Below are positions 45,563-52,858 of a stretch of 64,000 nucleotides of DNA, piece after piece. The notes beneath the pieces are model-generated. The model saw only the letters and a program-made list of their open reading frames with translations. It did no database searches and was not told where the DNA came from. The stretch is from UBA1535 sp964371035. GTDB taxonomy: Bacteria; Bacillota; Clostridia; Tissierellales; Sedimentibacteraceae. The DNA lies in the NCBI GenBank assembly GCA_964371035.1, contig CAYJLG010000007.1, forward strand, positions 22,914 through 86,913. Reading direction: 5' to 3'. Numbering within the stretch: the first letter of the stretch is position 1; each line of letters begins with the position of its first letter. Both the position numbers and the translations under genes were made by a program.

Positions 45563-46289
45563 ATTTTTAAAAAACATTTTAATATTTATATTTTGGATTT
45601 CAATTTGGGAGATATGCGCTACTGTCATTGACAGGGAGATTTATCTCCCTTCTGTCACGTCTGTAGTTAAAGTGTTGTCAAATATTCTTTCAGAATCTGA
45701 TACTTACATCACTATATTGTATAGTTCATATAGGACTTTGATAGGCGTGGTTTTGTCGTGTATATTTGGAATAATGCTTGGAGTGCTTGCTGGACTTGTC
45801 GGTATCGTACGAGATGTTTTAAATCCTTTTATCGTAGTAATTCGTTCTACTCCTGTAGTTACATTTATTATATTGGCTATCCTTTGGCTAGAATCTACTA
45901 ACGTGCCAATTTTAGCATCTTTTTTGATGTGTTTTCCTGTAGTTTATACTAATGTTGTCACAGGTATAAAAAACACAGACAAAAAATTACTAGAGATGTG
46001 CAAGATTTATAAATTAGATAATTTTACTATATTAAAATCTGTATACTTGTACTCTGTTTTTCCTTATCTTTATTCTGCTATCATTAGTTCTATAGGGATT
46101 GCGTGGAAAGCTTCTGCAGCTGCTGAAGTGCTAAGTTTGCCTGAATTTTCTTTAGGTAGCCACTTGTTTTTTTCTAAAACGTATTTAGATCCTGCTAGCC
46201 TATTTGCTTGGACTTTAATAATTATTGCAATGAGTTATTTGTTTGAAGTTGTTTTTAAGAAGGTGTTCCGTCATGATAAAACTAAATAA
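45537..46289 (+). CDS. ABC transporter permease, SsuC/TauC-like
   Basis: This 250-residue protein has about six membrane spans and the inner-membrane transport signature region (VVYTNVVTGIKNTDKKLLEMCKIY), which contacts the ATPase. It matches the NitT/TauT permease class. Its ribosome binding site GGAGG (45521-45525) is partly paired in a small hairpin (AGGAA, AAC, TTCCT; 45523-45535). Translation should therefore depend on ribosomes finishing the upstream lipoprotein gene, which it overlaps. It ends 17 bases inside the ATPase gene. Confidence 0.9.
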   Translation: MITSIIRNRFLKNILIFIFWISIWEICATVIDREIYLPSVTSVVKVLSNILSESDTYITILYSSYRTLIGVVLSCIFGIMLGVLAGLVGIVRDVLNPFIVVIRSTPVVTFIILAILWLESTNVPILASFLMCFPVVYTNVVTGIKNTDKKLLEMCKIYKLDNFTILKSVYLYSVFPYLYSAIISSIGIAWKASAAAEVLSLPEFSLGSHLFFSKTYLDPASLFAWTLIIIAMSYLFEVVFKKVFRHDKTK

Positions 46290-46968
46290 TGTAAGCAAGT
46301 CATTTAACGATGTTGCTATCTTTGAAAATTTTAGTATTGAATTTGAATTAAACAAAATCACTAGTATTTTAGGGCCATCAGGGATAGGTAAAACTACTCT
46401 GATTAACTTGTTGTGCGAAATTATTACACCTGACAAAGGTGATGTTTTGCTTCCTGAAAACACTAAATTTTCTTATGTTTTTCAAGAACATAGATTGTTG
46501 GAATGGTATGATGTTTATAATAATGTAGATTTGGTAATTAAAAATTTATATGACAAAAATAAAAGAAAAGAAATTGTTGAAAATGTATTGGAAGTCGTAG
46601 GATTAAGTGAATTTTCTAAATATATACCGAGTGAATTGAGTGGTGGAATGGCACAGCGTGTCTCTATTGCTAGAGCGTTGGCGTATCCATCTAATATATT
46701 GATTTTAGACGAACCTTTTAAGGGATTAGATTTGAAATTAGAAGACGAAATAATTTCTAGTTTGAAGGAAATATTGGCTAATGTAAATAGGACTGTTGTT
46801 TTCATAACTCACAGTATTGAGCAAGCTCTGACTTTATCAGACGATATTTATGTTATAAACAATAAACCTGCACAAGTAGTGTTGAAAAAATCATCTACCA
46901 ACTTTTCCCGGGAAATAATACAAAACAGGTTTGAATTGATAAAAGAAATTAAAAATAGTTATAGATGA
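46273..46968 (+). CDS. ABC transporter ATP-binding protein, SsuB/TauB-like
   Basis: The ATPase subunit of the importer, 231 residues. It has Walker A GPSGIGKTT, the Q-loop FQEHRLLEW, the ABC signature LSGGMAQR, Walker B ILILDEPF and the H-loop FITHS. FQEHRLLPW-type Q-loops are typical of the NitT/TauT group. The start is the ATG at 46273 within the permease gene, preceded by AAGGTG. No clear terminator follows; the gap to the convergent gene is 40 bases. Confidence 0.94.
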   Translation: MIKLNNVSKSFNDVAIFENFSIEFELNKITSILGPSGIGKTTLINLLCEIITPDKGDVLLPENTKFSYVFQEHRLLEWYDVYNNVDLVIKNLYDKNKRKEIVENVLEVVGLSEFSKYIPSELSGGMAQRVSIARALAYPSNILILDEPFKGLDLKLEDEIISSLKEILANVNRTVVFITHSIEQALTLSDDIYVINNKPAQVVLKKSSTNFSREIIQNRFELIKEIKNSYR

Positions 46969-47008
46969 TTTGAATCGTTAGACGCCCCCAAAAATTCTCT
47001 ACAAAAAT

Positions 47009-47512
47009 CTATACAACGTCTCTATATTTTTTATGTTCAAAGATTGAAACAGCTATTATGTATTTCTTATTTTCAAGACTGTCATTATATTTAGATATAG
47101 CTACTAAACGTTTTTGTTTTAACTCGTCAATTTCTAAGTCTATCTCTTTTAGTGAATCTTTCAAACTTTGATAGTCTTCGTTATAGCTTATTTCTTCGAA
47201 ACTGTCTGCTACACAGTAGATTCTATCTAATATTTCATTTAAACTTGCGCTATTGTGAAAATTCTCTTCAGGCGACTGAGAATTTACAAGCGTATTTTTC
47301 ATTTCATTTAAACAAGCTAATAGGCCTTCTTCATATATCAAACATATTTTTAGAATATTTTCTATTTCTGGAATTATTTCTATTTTCTCCGACAACAAAA
47401 AACTTATTTCTTCCCATATTTTGTTTATGTTGTCTAACATTTTTAACAAAGAAAAATGTGTATACGAAACGAACATGCCAAAAATTATCACTATTATTGC
47501 TATAACAATCAT
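47009..47512 (-). CDS. LemA-like membrane-anchored helical protein
   Basis: The 167-residue protein has one N-terminal membrane span (residues 1-20) and then helices that line up with the LemA family: IWEEISFLLSEKIEIIPEIENIL in place of W..IDVQL.RR.DLIPNLV, and SLKDSLKEIDLEIDELKQKRL followed by KYNDSLEN in place of the A..YNDAV motif. Similarity is partial, so this is a diverged member or a look-alike. LemA function is poorly known. It stands alone between two unrelated units. Confidence 0.6.
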   Translation of the reverse strand: MIVIAIIVIIFGMFVSYTHFSLLKMLDNINKIWEEISFLLSEKIEIIPEIENILKICLIYEEGLLACLNEMKNTLVNSQSPEENFHNSASLNEILDRIYCVADSFEEISYNEDYQSLKDSLKEIDLEIDELKQKRLVAISKYNDSLENKKYIIAVSIFEHKKYRDVV

Positions 47513-47605
47513 ATTTTACCTCTCAAAAATCACTGTAGTTATATTACCTTATATTTTAAATTATTGTCAATTGAAAAATTAAACACCCATAAAATTAAAT
47601 TTTTG

Positions 47606-47633
47606 TTGATTTTTTTTGAGTGTATGCTATAAT
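47606..47633 (+). promoter_or_regulatory. promoter of the pilus-like operon
   Basis: TTGATT (47606-47611), a 16-base spacer and TATAAT (47628-47633), with TGC directly upstream of the -10 (extended -10). It is the only clear promoter before 52804. Confidence 0.75.
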
Positions 47634-47696
47634 AAGCTTAAGTATGGCTTTTTTATGAAATTAGCCTATTTTACTGTTAACAAGGCGGTTATCGTA

Positions 47697-48839
47697 ATGA
47701 TTAAATTAAAATTTAATAGATTCGTTCTATTAATAACCATAGTATTATATATTTTTGTTTTCACTGCTTGTGGAGATTCAGCCAGTTTGGATGAAATCAC
47801 AGGCTTAGTTTCTGATGGTCTAGATGACTTAGGCAACTTAGTAGAAGAAGGCGTTAGCGATATTGAAGGATTGGTTGGCAATGGCGCCTCAGGCACTTCT
47901 AGTGGTGCTTCTAATGTTGCAAGCTCTTCAGGTGGTTCATCTGGTGGCAACTCAGGTGGTTCGAATAGTTCTGGTGAATCTACCGTAAACATTACTAGTG
48001 AGTCTGATGGTAGTGTTAGAGACAATACTTCTGTAGTCTACGTGCCTACTGCTGCTGGCACTGCTACCTATGAAGGCACTTCTGCTGTCATCGACACGTC
48101 TAATGCAAATGAAGGCTACATAATGGTCAAATACATCGGCGAGGCTGGTGCTAAGGTGAAAATGCAGCTTACTCTCGAAGGTAGTGAACCTTATACTTAT
48201 AACTTGACTAAACCTAATGAATTTGAGACTTTTCCACTTGTCAAAGGTAGTGGTAAATATTCTGTAACTATAAACTTAAATATCACAGGAAATCAATATG
48301 CAGTTGTAGATTCTACTACTTTTGAAGCTCAAATAGCTAGCAATCTATCTGCGTACTTGTATCCAAATCAATATGTAAATTTCAATGCCTCTTCTAATGC
48401 AGTGCAAGTAGCTAAAGATCTTGCTTCTGGAGCTACGAGTGACTTAGAAGTTGTTGAAAGAGTATATAATCATATCATTTCAAATATAACTTATGATTAT
48501 GCTCTAGCAGAAAGTGTTGGTACTAATTATCTACCAGTTGTAGATAATACCCTTGCAACTGGCAAAGGTATTTGTTTTGACTATGCTTCACTAATGGCTG
48601 CAATGTTGCGTTCACAAGGTATTCCTACTCAATTAGTAATAGGTTATGCTGGGTCGACGTATCATGCATGGGTAAGTGTATATACCCCTGAAACGGGTTG
48701 GATATATAATATGTTTGAGTTTGACGGATACAATTGGGTTCGTATGGATCCTACGTTTGCCGCTTCTAATGATAACAACAATGCAATATTACAATACATC
48801 GGTGATGGTTCAAACTATAACGCAATGTATTTTTATTAA
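47697..48839 (+). CDS. transglutaminase-like lipoprotein
   Basis: The start is the ATG at 47697 behind AAGGCGG. The signal peptide ends in the lipobox VFTAC, so the protein is probably lipid-anchored outside the cell. A Ser/Gly-rich linker of about 40 residues follows. The C-terminal transglutaminase core has the catalytic Cys in GKGICFDYA, His in STYHAWV and Asp in RMDPTF. Such domains cut or cross-link peptides or isopeptides. The 33-base gap to the gspF-like gene and the lack of a terminator suggest that it is the first gene of the pilus-like operon, where it might process or fix the surface structure. Confidence 0.88.
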   Translation: MIKLKFNRFVLLITIVLYIFVFTACGDSASLDEITGLVSDGLDDLGNLVEEGVSDIEGLVGNGASGTSSGASNVASSSGGSSGGNSGGSNSSGESTVNITSESDGSVRDNTSVVYVPTAAGTATYEGTSAVIDTSNANEGYIMVKYIGEAGAKVKMQLTLEGSEPYTYNLTKPNEFETFPLVKGSGKYSVTINLNITGNQYAVVDSTTFEAQIASNLSAYLYPNQYVNFNASSNAVQVAKDLASGATSDLEVVERVYNHIISNITYDYALAESVGTNYLPVVDNTLATGKGICFDYASLMAAMLRSQGIPTQLVIGYAGSTYHAWVSVYTPETGWIYNMFEFDGYNWVRMDPTFAASNDNNNAILQYIGDGSNYNAMYFY

Positions 48840-48872
48840 AAACATGTAAAGTACAGAAAGGATAATAGTCGT

Positions 48873-49973
48873 ATGAGTGCTGAAAAACAAGTTAAAACTG
48901 ATAATAATAATTCTAATAAAACAAAAAAACGTAAATCTTCAAAATATCTGTCTCCGATTGAATTGTCTTCATTCTTTGAACAGATTCATATGTACCTGAA
49001 CAGTGGTATTTCTACATGGGAAGGTCTTTTGTTGATGGCGGAAAATGAAACTAATAAAAGATATTCGATCTTATTGAATAAAATATTTGATGCTTTTTCT
49101 TCAGGTGCTTCTTTTTCTAGCGCTATTGAAAGCACATATAGGTTTCCAGATTACGCAATTGAAATGATAAAAATAGGCGAAGAAACGGGGCGTATGCAAG
49201 AAATAACTCAGGCTTTACACGTTTATTATCGTGATAGAGATAATCTTGCACAATCGATAAAAATGTCTTTTACATATCCCGTGTTCATGGCAATGATGGT
49301 GTTTGCTGTTATCATTATTCTTATTACTCAAGTAATGCCAGTGTTTGAACAAGTTTTCGCTCAACTTGGTGTAGGCTTAAATCCAATATTTGATATGCTT
49401 CTTTCTGCAGGGGCATGGCTTGAAAATAGTGTAGATATGTTATTGACATTATTCTTACTTGTAGTTTTAATAGTTTTAGTATTAGTATTCTCGAGCCCTG
49501 GCAAAAGATTGCTTAGAGATCTATTTGATTCTTCTATTTTTACAAGAAAGCTTGCGCGCGATGAAGCAGCTAATAGATTTTCCATATCTATGTCTTTGAT
49601 GTTAGCTACGGGAATGGACTTGGTTAGAGCTCTTGATTTTACGGAAATTATTTCAGGAAGCAAAAAAGCACGCACAAAAATAAAATTTATTAAAGATGAA
49701 CTAAACAAAGGTAAAGAATTTTCTAAGATATTAGTTGATAGTAAAATTTATTCTCAAAGTTATAATAGTATGATTACTGCTGGTTTGAGATGTGGTTCTC
49801 CTAGTGAAATGTTGATGTCAATAGCTCAACAATTAAGCAGAGAAACTTATCAAGGTATTCAAAAGTCATTATCTTTTGTTGAACCTATTTTACTTGCTTT
49901 TCTGTGTGCAATTGTTGGTATGGTTATGCTAGCTGTAATTTTACCGCTTATGGGTATTTTGGCTGGAATGTAG
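48873..49973 (+). CDS. GspF/PilC-type inner-membrane platform protein
   Basis: This 366-residue protein has two T2SSF domains with GEETGRMQEI (residues about 106-115), the membrane entry YPVFMAMMVFAVIIILITQV, and the second-domain core MSLMLATGMDLVRAL. It ends in the hydrophobic stretch AIVGMVMLAVILPLMG. The N-terminus is charged and cytosolic. In type IV pili and type II secretion this protein is the platform that the ATPase turns. It heads a run of small membrane proteins and a PilT-like ATPase, with no assembly ATPase or secretin in the window. Confidence 0.93.
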   Translation: MSAEKQVKTDNNNSNKTKKRKSSKYLSPIELSSFFEQIHMYLNSGISTWEGLLLMAENETNKRYSILLNKIFDAFSSGASFSSAIESTYRFPDYAIEMIKIGEETGRMQEITQALHVYYRDRDNLAQSIKMSFTYPVFMAMMVFAVIIILITQVMPVFEQVFAQLGVGLNPIFDMLLSAGAWLENSVDMLLTLFLLVVLIVLVLVFSSPGKRLLRDLFDSSIFTRKLARDEAANRFSISMSLMLATGMDLVRALDFTEIISGSKKARTKIKFIKDELNKGKEFSKILVDSKIYSQSYNSMITAGLRCGSPSEMLMSIAQQLSRETYQGIQKSLSFVEPILLAFLCAIVGMVMLAVILPLMGILAGM

Positions 49974-49985
49974 GAGGTGTTTTGA

Positions 49986-50321
49986 TTGAACAAAGACGCA
50001 TTTTCCGGTAGTTTTAGAAAACTGTTAGTCAATGGAATATTTATCTTAGTTTTATTGTTGGCGATTGTAATTTATGTAATTAGTTATAGTTTGAATTCAG
50101 TATCAGAAACTGTTATTGAACAACAGATATTTTTAATCAAAGACGCAGCAATAAGAAATTCAGTACAATGTTATGCATTGGAAGGTAGCTATCCCGAAAC
50201 TATAAACTACCTAAAAAATAATTATAATTTTAGTTATGACGACAAAAATTATGTAGTACACTATGAAAACCTTGGAAGCAACTTACTTCCTCAAATATCT
50301 GTATTTCATATAGGAAATTAG
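49986..50321 (+). CDS. small single-span protein of the pilus-like operon (1)
   Basis: The start is a TTG at 49986, eight bases after GGAGG. The 111-residue protein has a short basic cytosolic segment, one hydrophobic span (about residues 13-35) and a small extracytoplasmic domain that includes CYALEGSYPETINYLK. That phrase resembles the pilin-like domain in which small pseudopilins place a YP segment after the first helix. No GFTLxE prepilin peptidase site exists. It may be a subunit that stays membrane-bound. I do not recognise a named family. Confidence 0.6.
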   Translation: MNKDAFSGSFRKLLVNGIFILVLLLAIVIYVISYSLNSVSETVIEQQIFLIKDAAIRNSVQCYALEGSYPETINYLKNNYNFSYDDKNYVVHYENLGSNLLPQISVFHIGN

Positions 50322-50347
50322 ACTTTAATCAAGAAAGGAGAGGTATT

Positions 50348-50842
50348 ATGCAAATTGGCAAAACTACATTAGGTATTATATTTGTTTTATTTCTTTTTTC
50401 TTTGTATACTTTTAGTGCAATGTTTTTAACCATTACCGGCGGTGATGTTTATAAAAGTAATATAGTCACTTCTGATACTAATTACAATATGCGTACTTCT
50501 ACTTTGTATTTAACTGAAAAAATCAGACAAAATCAGATTGTAGATGGAGTTTCTGTAAGTGCGTTTAACTCAGAAGACGCGTTAGTTTTAACTCAACGTA
50601 TTGCTGGATATGTATTTGAAACGTGGGTATACATAGAAGATGGTTATTTGTGTGAAACACTGATACAATCAGGTGCTGAAATTTTTCCTGGTACTGGACA
50701 GAAAATTATGCCTCTACAAAATTTAGAATTAAGTATTGATGATTCTATCAATTTAATTGATATTACTGCTACTGATATAACTGGTAATACACATAATTCT
50801 AAAGTTTATATAGAATGTGAGATTTCGGAGGGTAGTATATGA
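50348..50842 (+). CDS. small single-span protein of the pilus-like operon (2), possibly DUF4860
   Basis: The 164-residue protein has an N-terminal hydrophobic span (residues about 6-27), then an extracytoplasmic domain of beta character (TSTLYLTEKIRQNQ, YVFETWVYIEDGYLCET). The layout resembles the DUF4860 proteins that accompany pilus-like genes in Clostridia; I am not certain. No prepilin cleavage motif is visible. It overlaps the next gene by four bases (ATGA). Confidence 0.6.
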   Translation: MQIGKTTLGIIFVLFLFSLYTFSAMFLTITGGDVYKSNIVTSDTNYNMRTSTLYLTEKIRQNQIVDGVSVSAFNSEDALVLTQRIAGYVFETWVYIEDGYLCETLIQSGAEIFPGTGQKIMPLQNLELSIDDSINLIDITATDITGNTHNSKVYIECEISEGSI

Positions 50843-51264
50843 GCAAAAAAAATACAAACACCCGATATTTTATGATTGAGCTTGTAGTTAATTCAATTTT
50901 CTTTATCTTTGCAGCTGCAGTTTCGTTAAATCTTTTTGTACTTGGCCGTGCTGAAAGTGTTGATAGCATGAATTTATCGATGGCTACTATCGAAGCTCAA
51001 AATGTTGCCGAAACTTTTAAAGCAATAGATGGAAATACTGATGAATTAATTTCATTTTTAAATGCTGATAAATCTGAAGATGGTTTCATGATTTATTTTG
51101 ATAAAGAGTGGATGCGTACAGATTCTTCTAATAAAGTTTTTGAACTCAATGTTGATATTGAAAGTTCTGAAAAATCTGAAAAAGCGTCTATTTCTGTAGT
51201 ATCTGGCAATAAAATAATTTTTGAAATAGATGTTATGAAATATGTCTATTCTGCATTGAGGTGA
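50839..51264 (+). CDS. small single-span protein of the pilus-like operon (3), prepilin-like with altered cleavage site
   Basis: The N-terminus has RYFMIELVVNSIFF. Aligned to a prepilin, the Glu at position +5 of the first helix is kept, but the invariant Gly before the cleavage point is Arg. This looks like a pseudopilin that has lost processing. After the span (about residues 11-32) it has an ASP-rich extracytoplasmic domain (AIDGNTDELISFLNADKSEDG). Length is 141 residues. Its function is probably structural, with the other small proteins here. Confidence 0.6.
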   Translation: MSKKNTNTRYFMIELVVNSIFFIFAAAVSLNLFVLGRAESVDSMNLSMATIEAQNVAETFKAIDGNTDELISFLNADKSEDGFMIYFDKEWMRTDSSNKVFELNVDIESSEKSEKASISVVSGNKIIFEIDVMKYVYSALR

Positions 51265-51268
51265 GAAT

Positions 51269-51691
51269 ATGGACTTTTATCGCAAACAGCCTGTTATAAG
51301 TATTGGAGTGCTTTCTCTGATTACAATTTTTACTGTTCTGTTGATTACATCTTTTGCAATGCTGATTTTCTTAAGTGCTCAAAAGGATATGACATTGTCA
51401 GAACTTACTGCCAAAACTGTAACTGCTTATTATAACGCGGATTTGACTGCTGAAGAAAATTTTGCCAAAGTAGATGAACTTTGGCAAACTACAACCAGTA
51501 GTTTTGATTTAGAAAACAAAATTATTAATGAAGGATTTCACATTTTACAAGGAGCTGAATATGACGGTATGCTTGTATATTATGATATTCCTATTAGTGA
51601 CAAAAAATATTTGCACGTTGAAATCGGAATTCCCGAAAATAAAAATGAATTAGATCGCTTAAGCTGGCGAATTATGGCCACAGATTGGTAA
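51269..51691 (+). CDS. small single-span protein of the pilus-like operon (4)
   Basis: This 140-residue protein has a short basic N-terminus (DFYRKQP), one long hydrophobic span (residues about 9-31) and an extracytoplasmic domain with TAYYNADLTAEENFAKVDEL and a WRIMATDW end. It is not alike in sequence to the other three small proteins, but it has the same topology and size. It lacks a prepilin motif. It ends 14 bases before the pilT-like start. Confidence 0.58.
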   Translation: MDFYRKQPVISIGVLSLITIFTVLLITSFAMLIFLSAQKDMTLSELTAKTVTAYYNADLTAEENFAKVDELWQTTTSSFDLENKIINEGFHILQGAEYDGMLVYYDIPISDKKYLHVEIGIPENKNELDRLSWRIMATDW

Positions 51692-51705
51692 CGGAGGAGA
51701 TTAAT

Positions 51706-52770
51706 ATGAAAAATGTAGAACAAATTTTGAAAGAACTGGTAGCAGAAGAAGCTGCAGATATTTTTATAATTACAGGAAGACCTATCAGTTATAAAGTAAA
51801 CCAAAGATTAAGAGCATATTCGGATGAAGTCTATTTTCCTGATCAGACTAAAGAATTAATTCTTCAAATTTATACGTTAGCTGGAAGAGATCCTAATGTA
51901 TTGTTCCAAAATGGAGATGATGATTTTTCTTTTGCTGTAAAAGGCATTTCAAGATTCCGTATTAATGCTTATAAATCAAGGGGTTCATTTGCTGCAGTTA
52001 TTCGTGTTATCACTTTTAATTCGCTAGATCCTAAGGCATTGAATATCCCACAAAGCATACTTGATTTGGCCGATAGACAGCATGGACTTGTGCTTGTAAC
52101 AGGACCATCTTATAGTGGTAAAACTACTACTCTATCTTGTATTTTAAATGAAATAAATACGAGAAAAGAATCTCATATCATAACACTTGAAGATCCTATT
52201 GAATATTTGCACTCTCATAAGAAGAGTATTATAAGTCAGCGTGAGGTCGCTCTTGACACTAAAAACTATCCTACTGCGCTTCGTGCAGCTCTAAGACAGA
52301 GTCCTGATGTTATCCTTATAGGAGAGCTTAGAGATATGGAAACTATTAGTATAGCTCTTACTTCTGCTGAGACAGGACACTATGTGTTTTCTGCACTTCA
52401 TGCACTTGGTTCTGCTAATGCAATCGACCGACTAGTAGATAACTTCCCTGCTTCACAGCAAGAGCAAGTTCGTATGCAGTTGTCGATGGTATTGCAAACT
52501 GTAATCTGTCAACAGCTTATACCTACGATTGATGGATCTGTAGTGCCTGTATTTGAAATTATGCATTGTAACAATGCTATAAGAAACTTAATCAGAGGCG
52601 GAAGAACTCACCAAATCAACTCTTTCATTCAATCATTATCTTCTGAAGGTATGGTTAGTATGGATAATAGCATCGCTGAACTTTATAAAAATGGTGTTAT
52701 CACTAAACAAGAAGCATTCTTACATAGTTTGATACCTGATTATCTAAAGAGACAAATAGGTGATTTATAA
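51706..52770 (+). CDS. pilT: PilT-type ATPase
   Basis: PilT is a hexameric ATPase that drives pilus retraction. The ATG at 51706 follows GGAGGAG; a longer frame has no ribosome binding site. The 354-residue protein has Walker A GPSYSGKTTT, the Asp box ITLEDPIEYLH, Walker B VILIGELRDMET and the His box HYVFSALHALGSANAIDRLVD. The ASQQEQVRMQLSMVLQ segment is diagnostic of PilT rather than PilB/GspE. No assembly ATPase lies nearby, so this ATPase may work as the only motor or serve another assembly machine elsewhere. A terminator follows. Confidence 0.92.
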   Translation: MKNVEQILKELVAEEAADIFIITGRPISYKVNQRLRAYSDEVYFPDQTKELILQIYTLAGRDPNVLFQNGDDDFSFAVKGISRFRINAYKSRGSFAAVIRVITFNSLDPKALNIPQSILDLADRQHGLVLVTGPSYSGKTTTLSCILNEINTRKESHIITLEDPIEYLHSHKKSIISQREVALDTKNYPTALRAALRQSPDVILIGELRDMETISIALTSAETGHYVFSALHALGSANAIDRLVDNFPASQQEQVRMQLSMVLQTVICQQLIPTIDGSVVPVFEIMHCNNAIRNLIRGGRTHQINSFIQSLSSEGMVSMDNSIAELYKNGVITKQEAFLHSLIPDYLKRQIGDL

Positions 52771-52779
52771 TAACTTTTG

Positions 52780-52801
52780 AGGGCGTGCAAACGCCCTTTT
52801 T
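52780..52801 (+). terminator. terminator of the pilus-like operon
   Basis: AGGGCGT (52780-52786), a GCAA tetraloop, ACGCCCT (52791-52797) and a T-rich end. The GNRA loop makes it particularly stable. Confidence 0.9.
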
Positions 52802-52803
52802 AT

Positions 52804-52832
52804 TTAACATTTACAGCGTCATAAAATATAAT
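52804..52832 (+). promoter_or_regulatory. promoter of the giant surface protein
   Basis: TTAACA (52804-52809), 17 bases, TATAAT (52827-52832), just after the terminator of the operon before it. Confidence 0.7.
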
Positions 52833-52858
52833 TGCAAAATATGTGAGGGACATACAAT

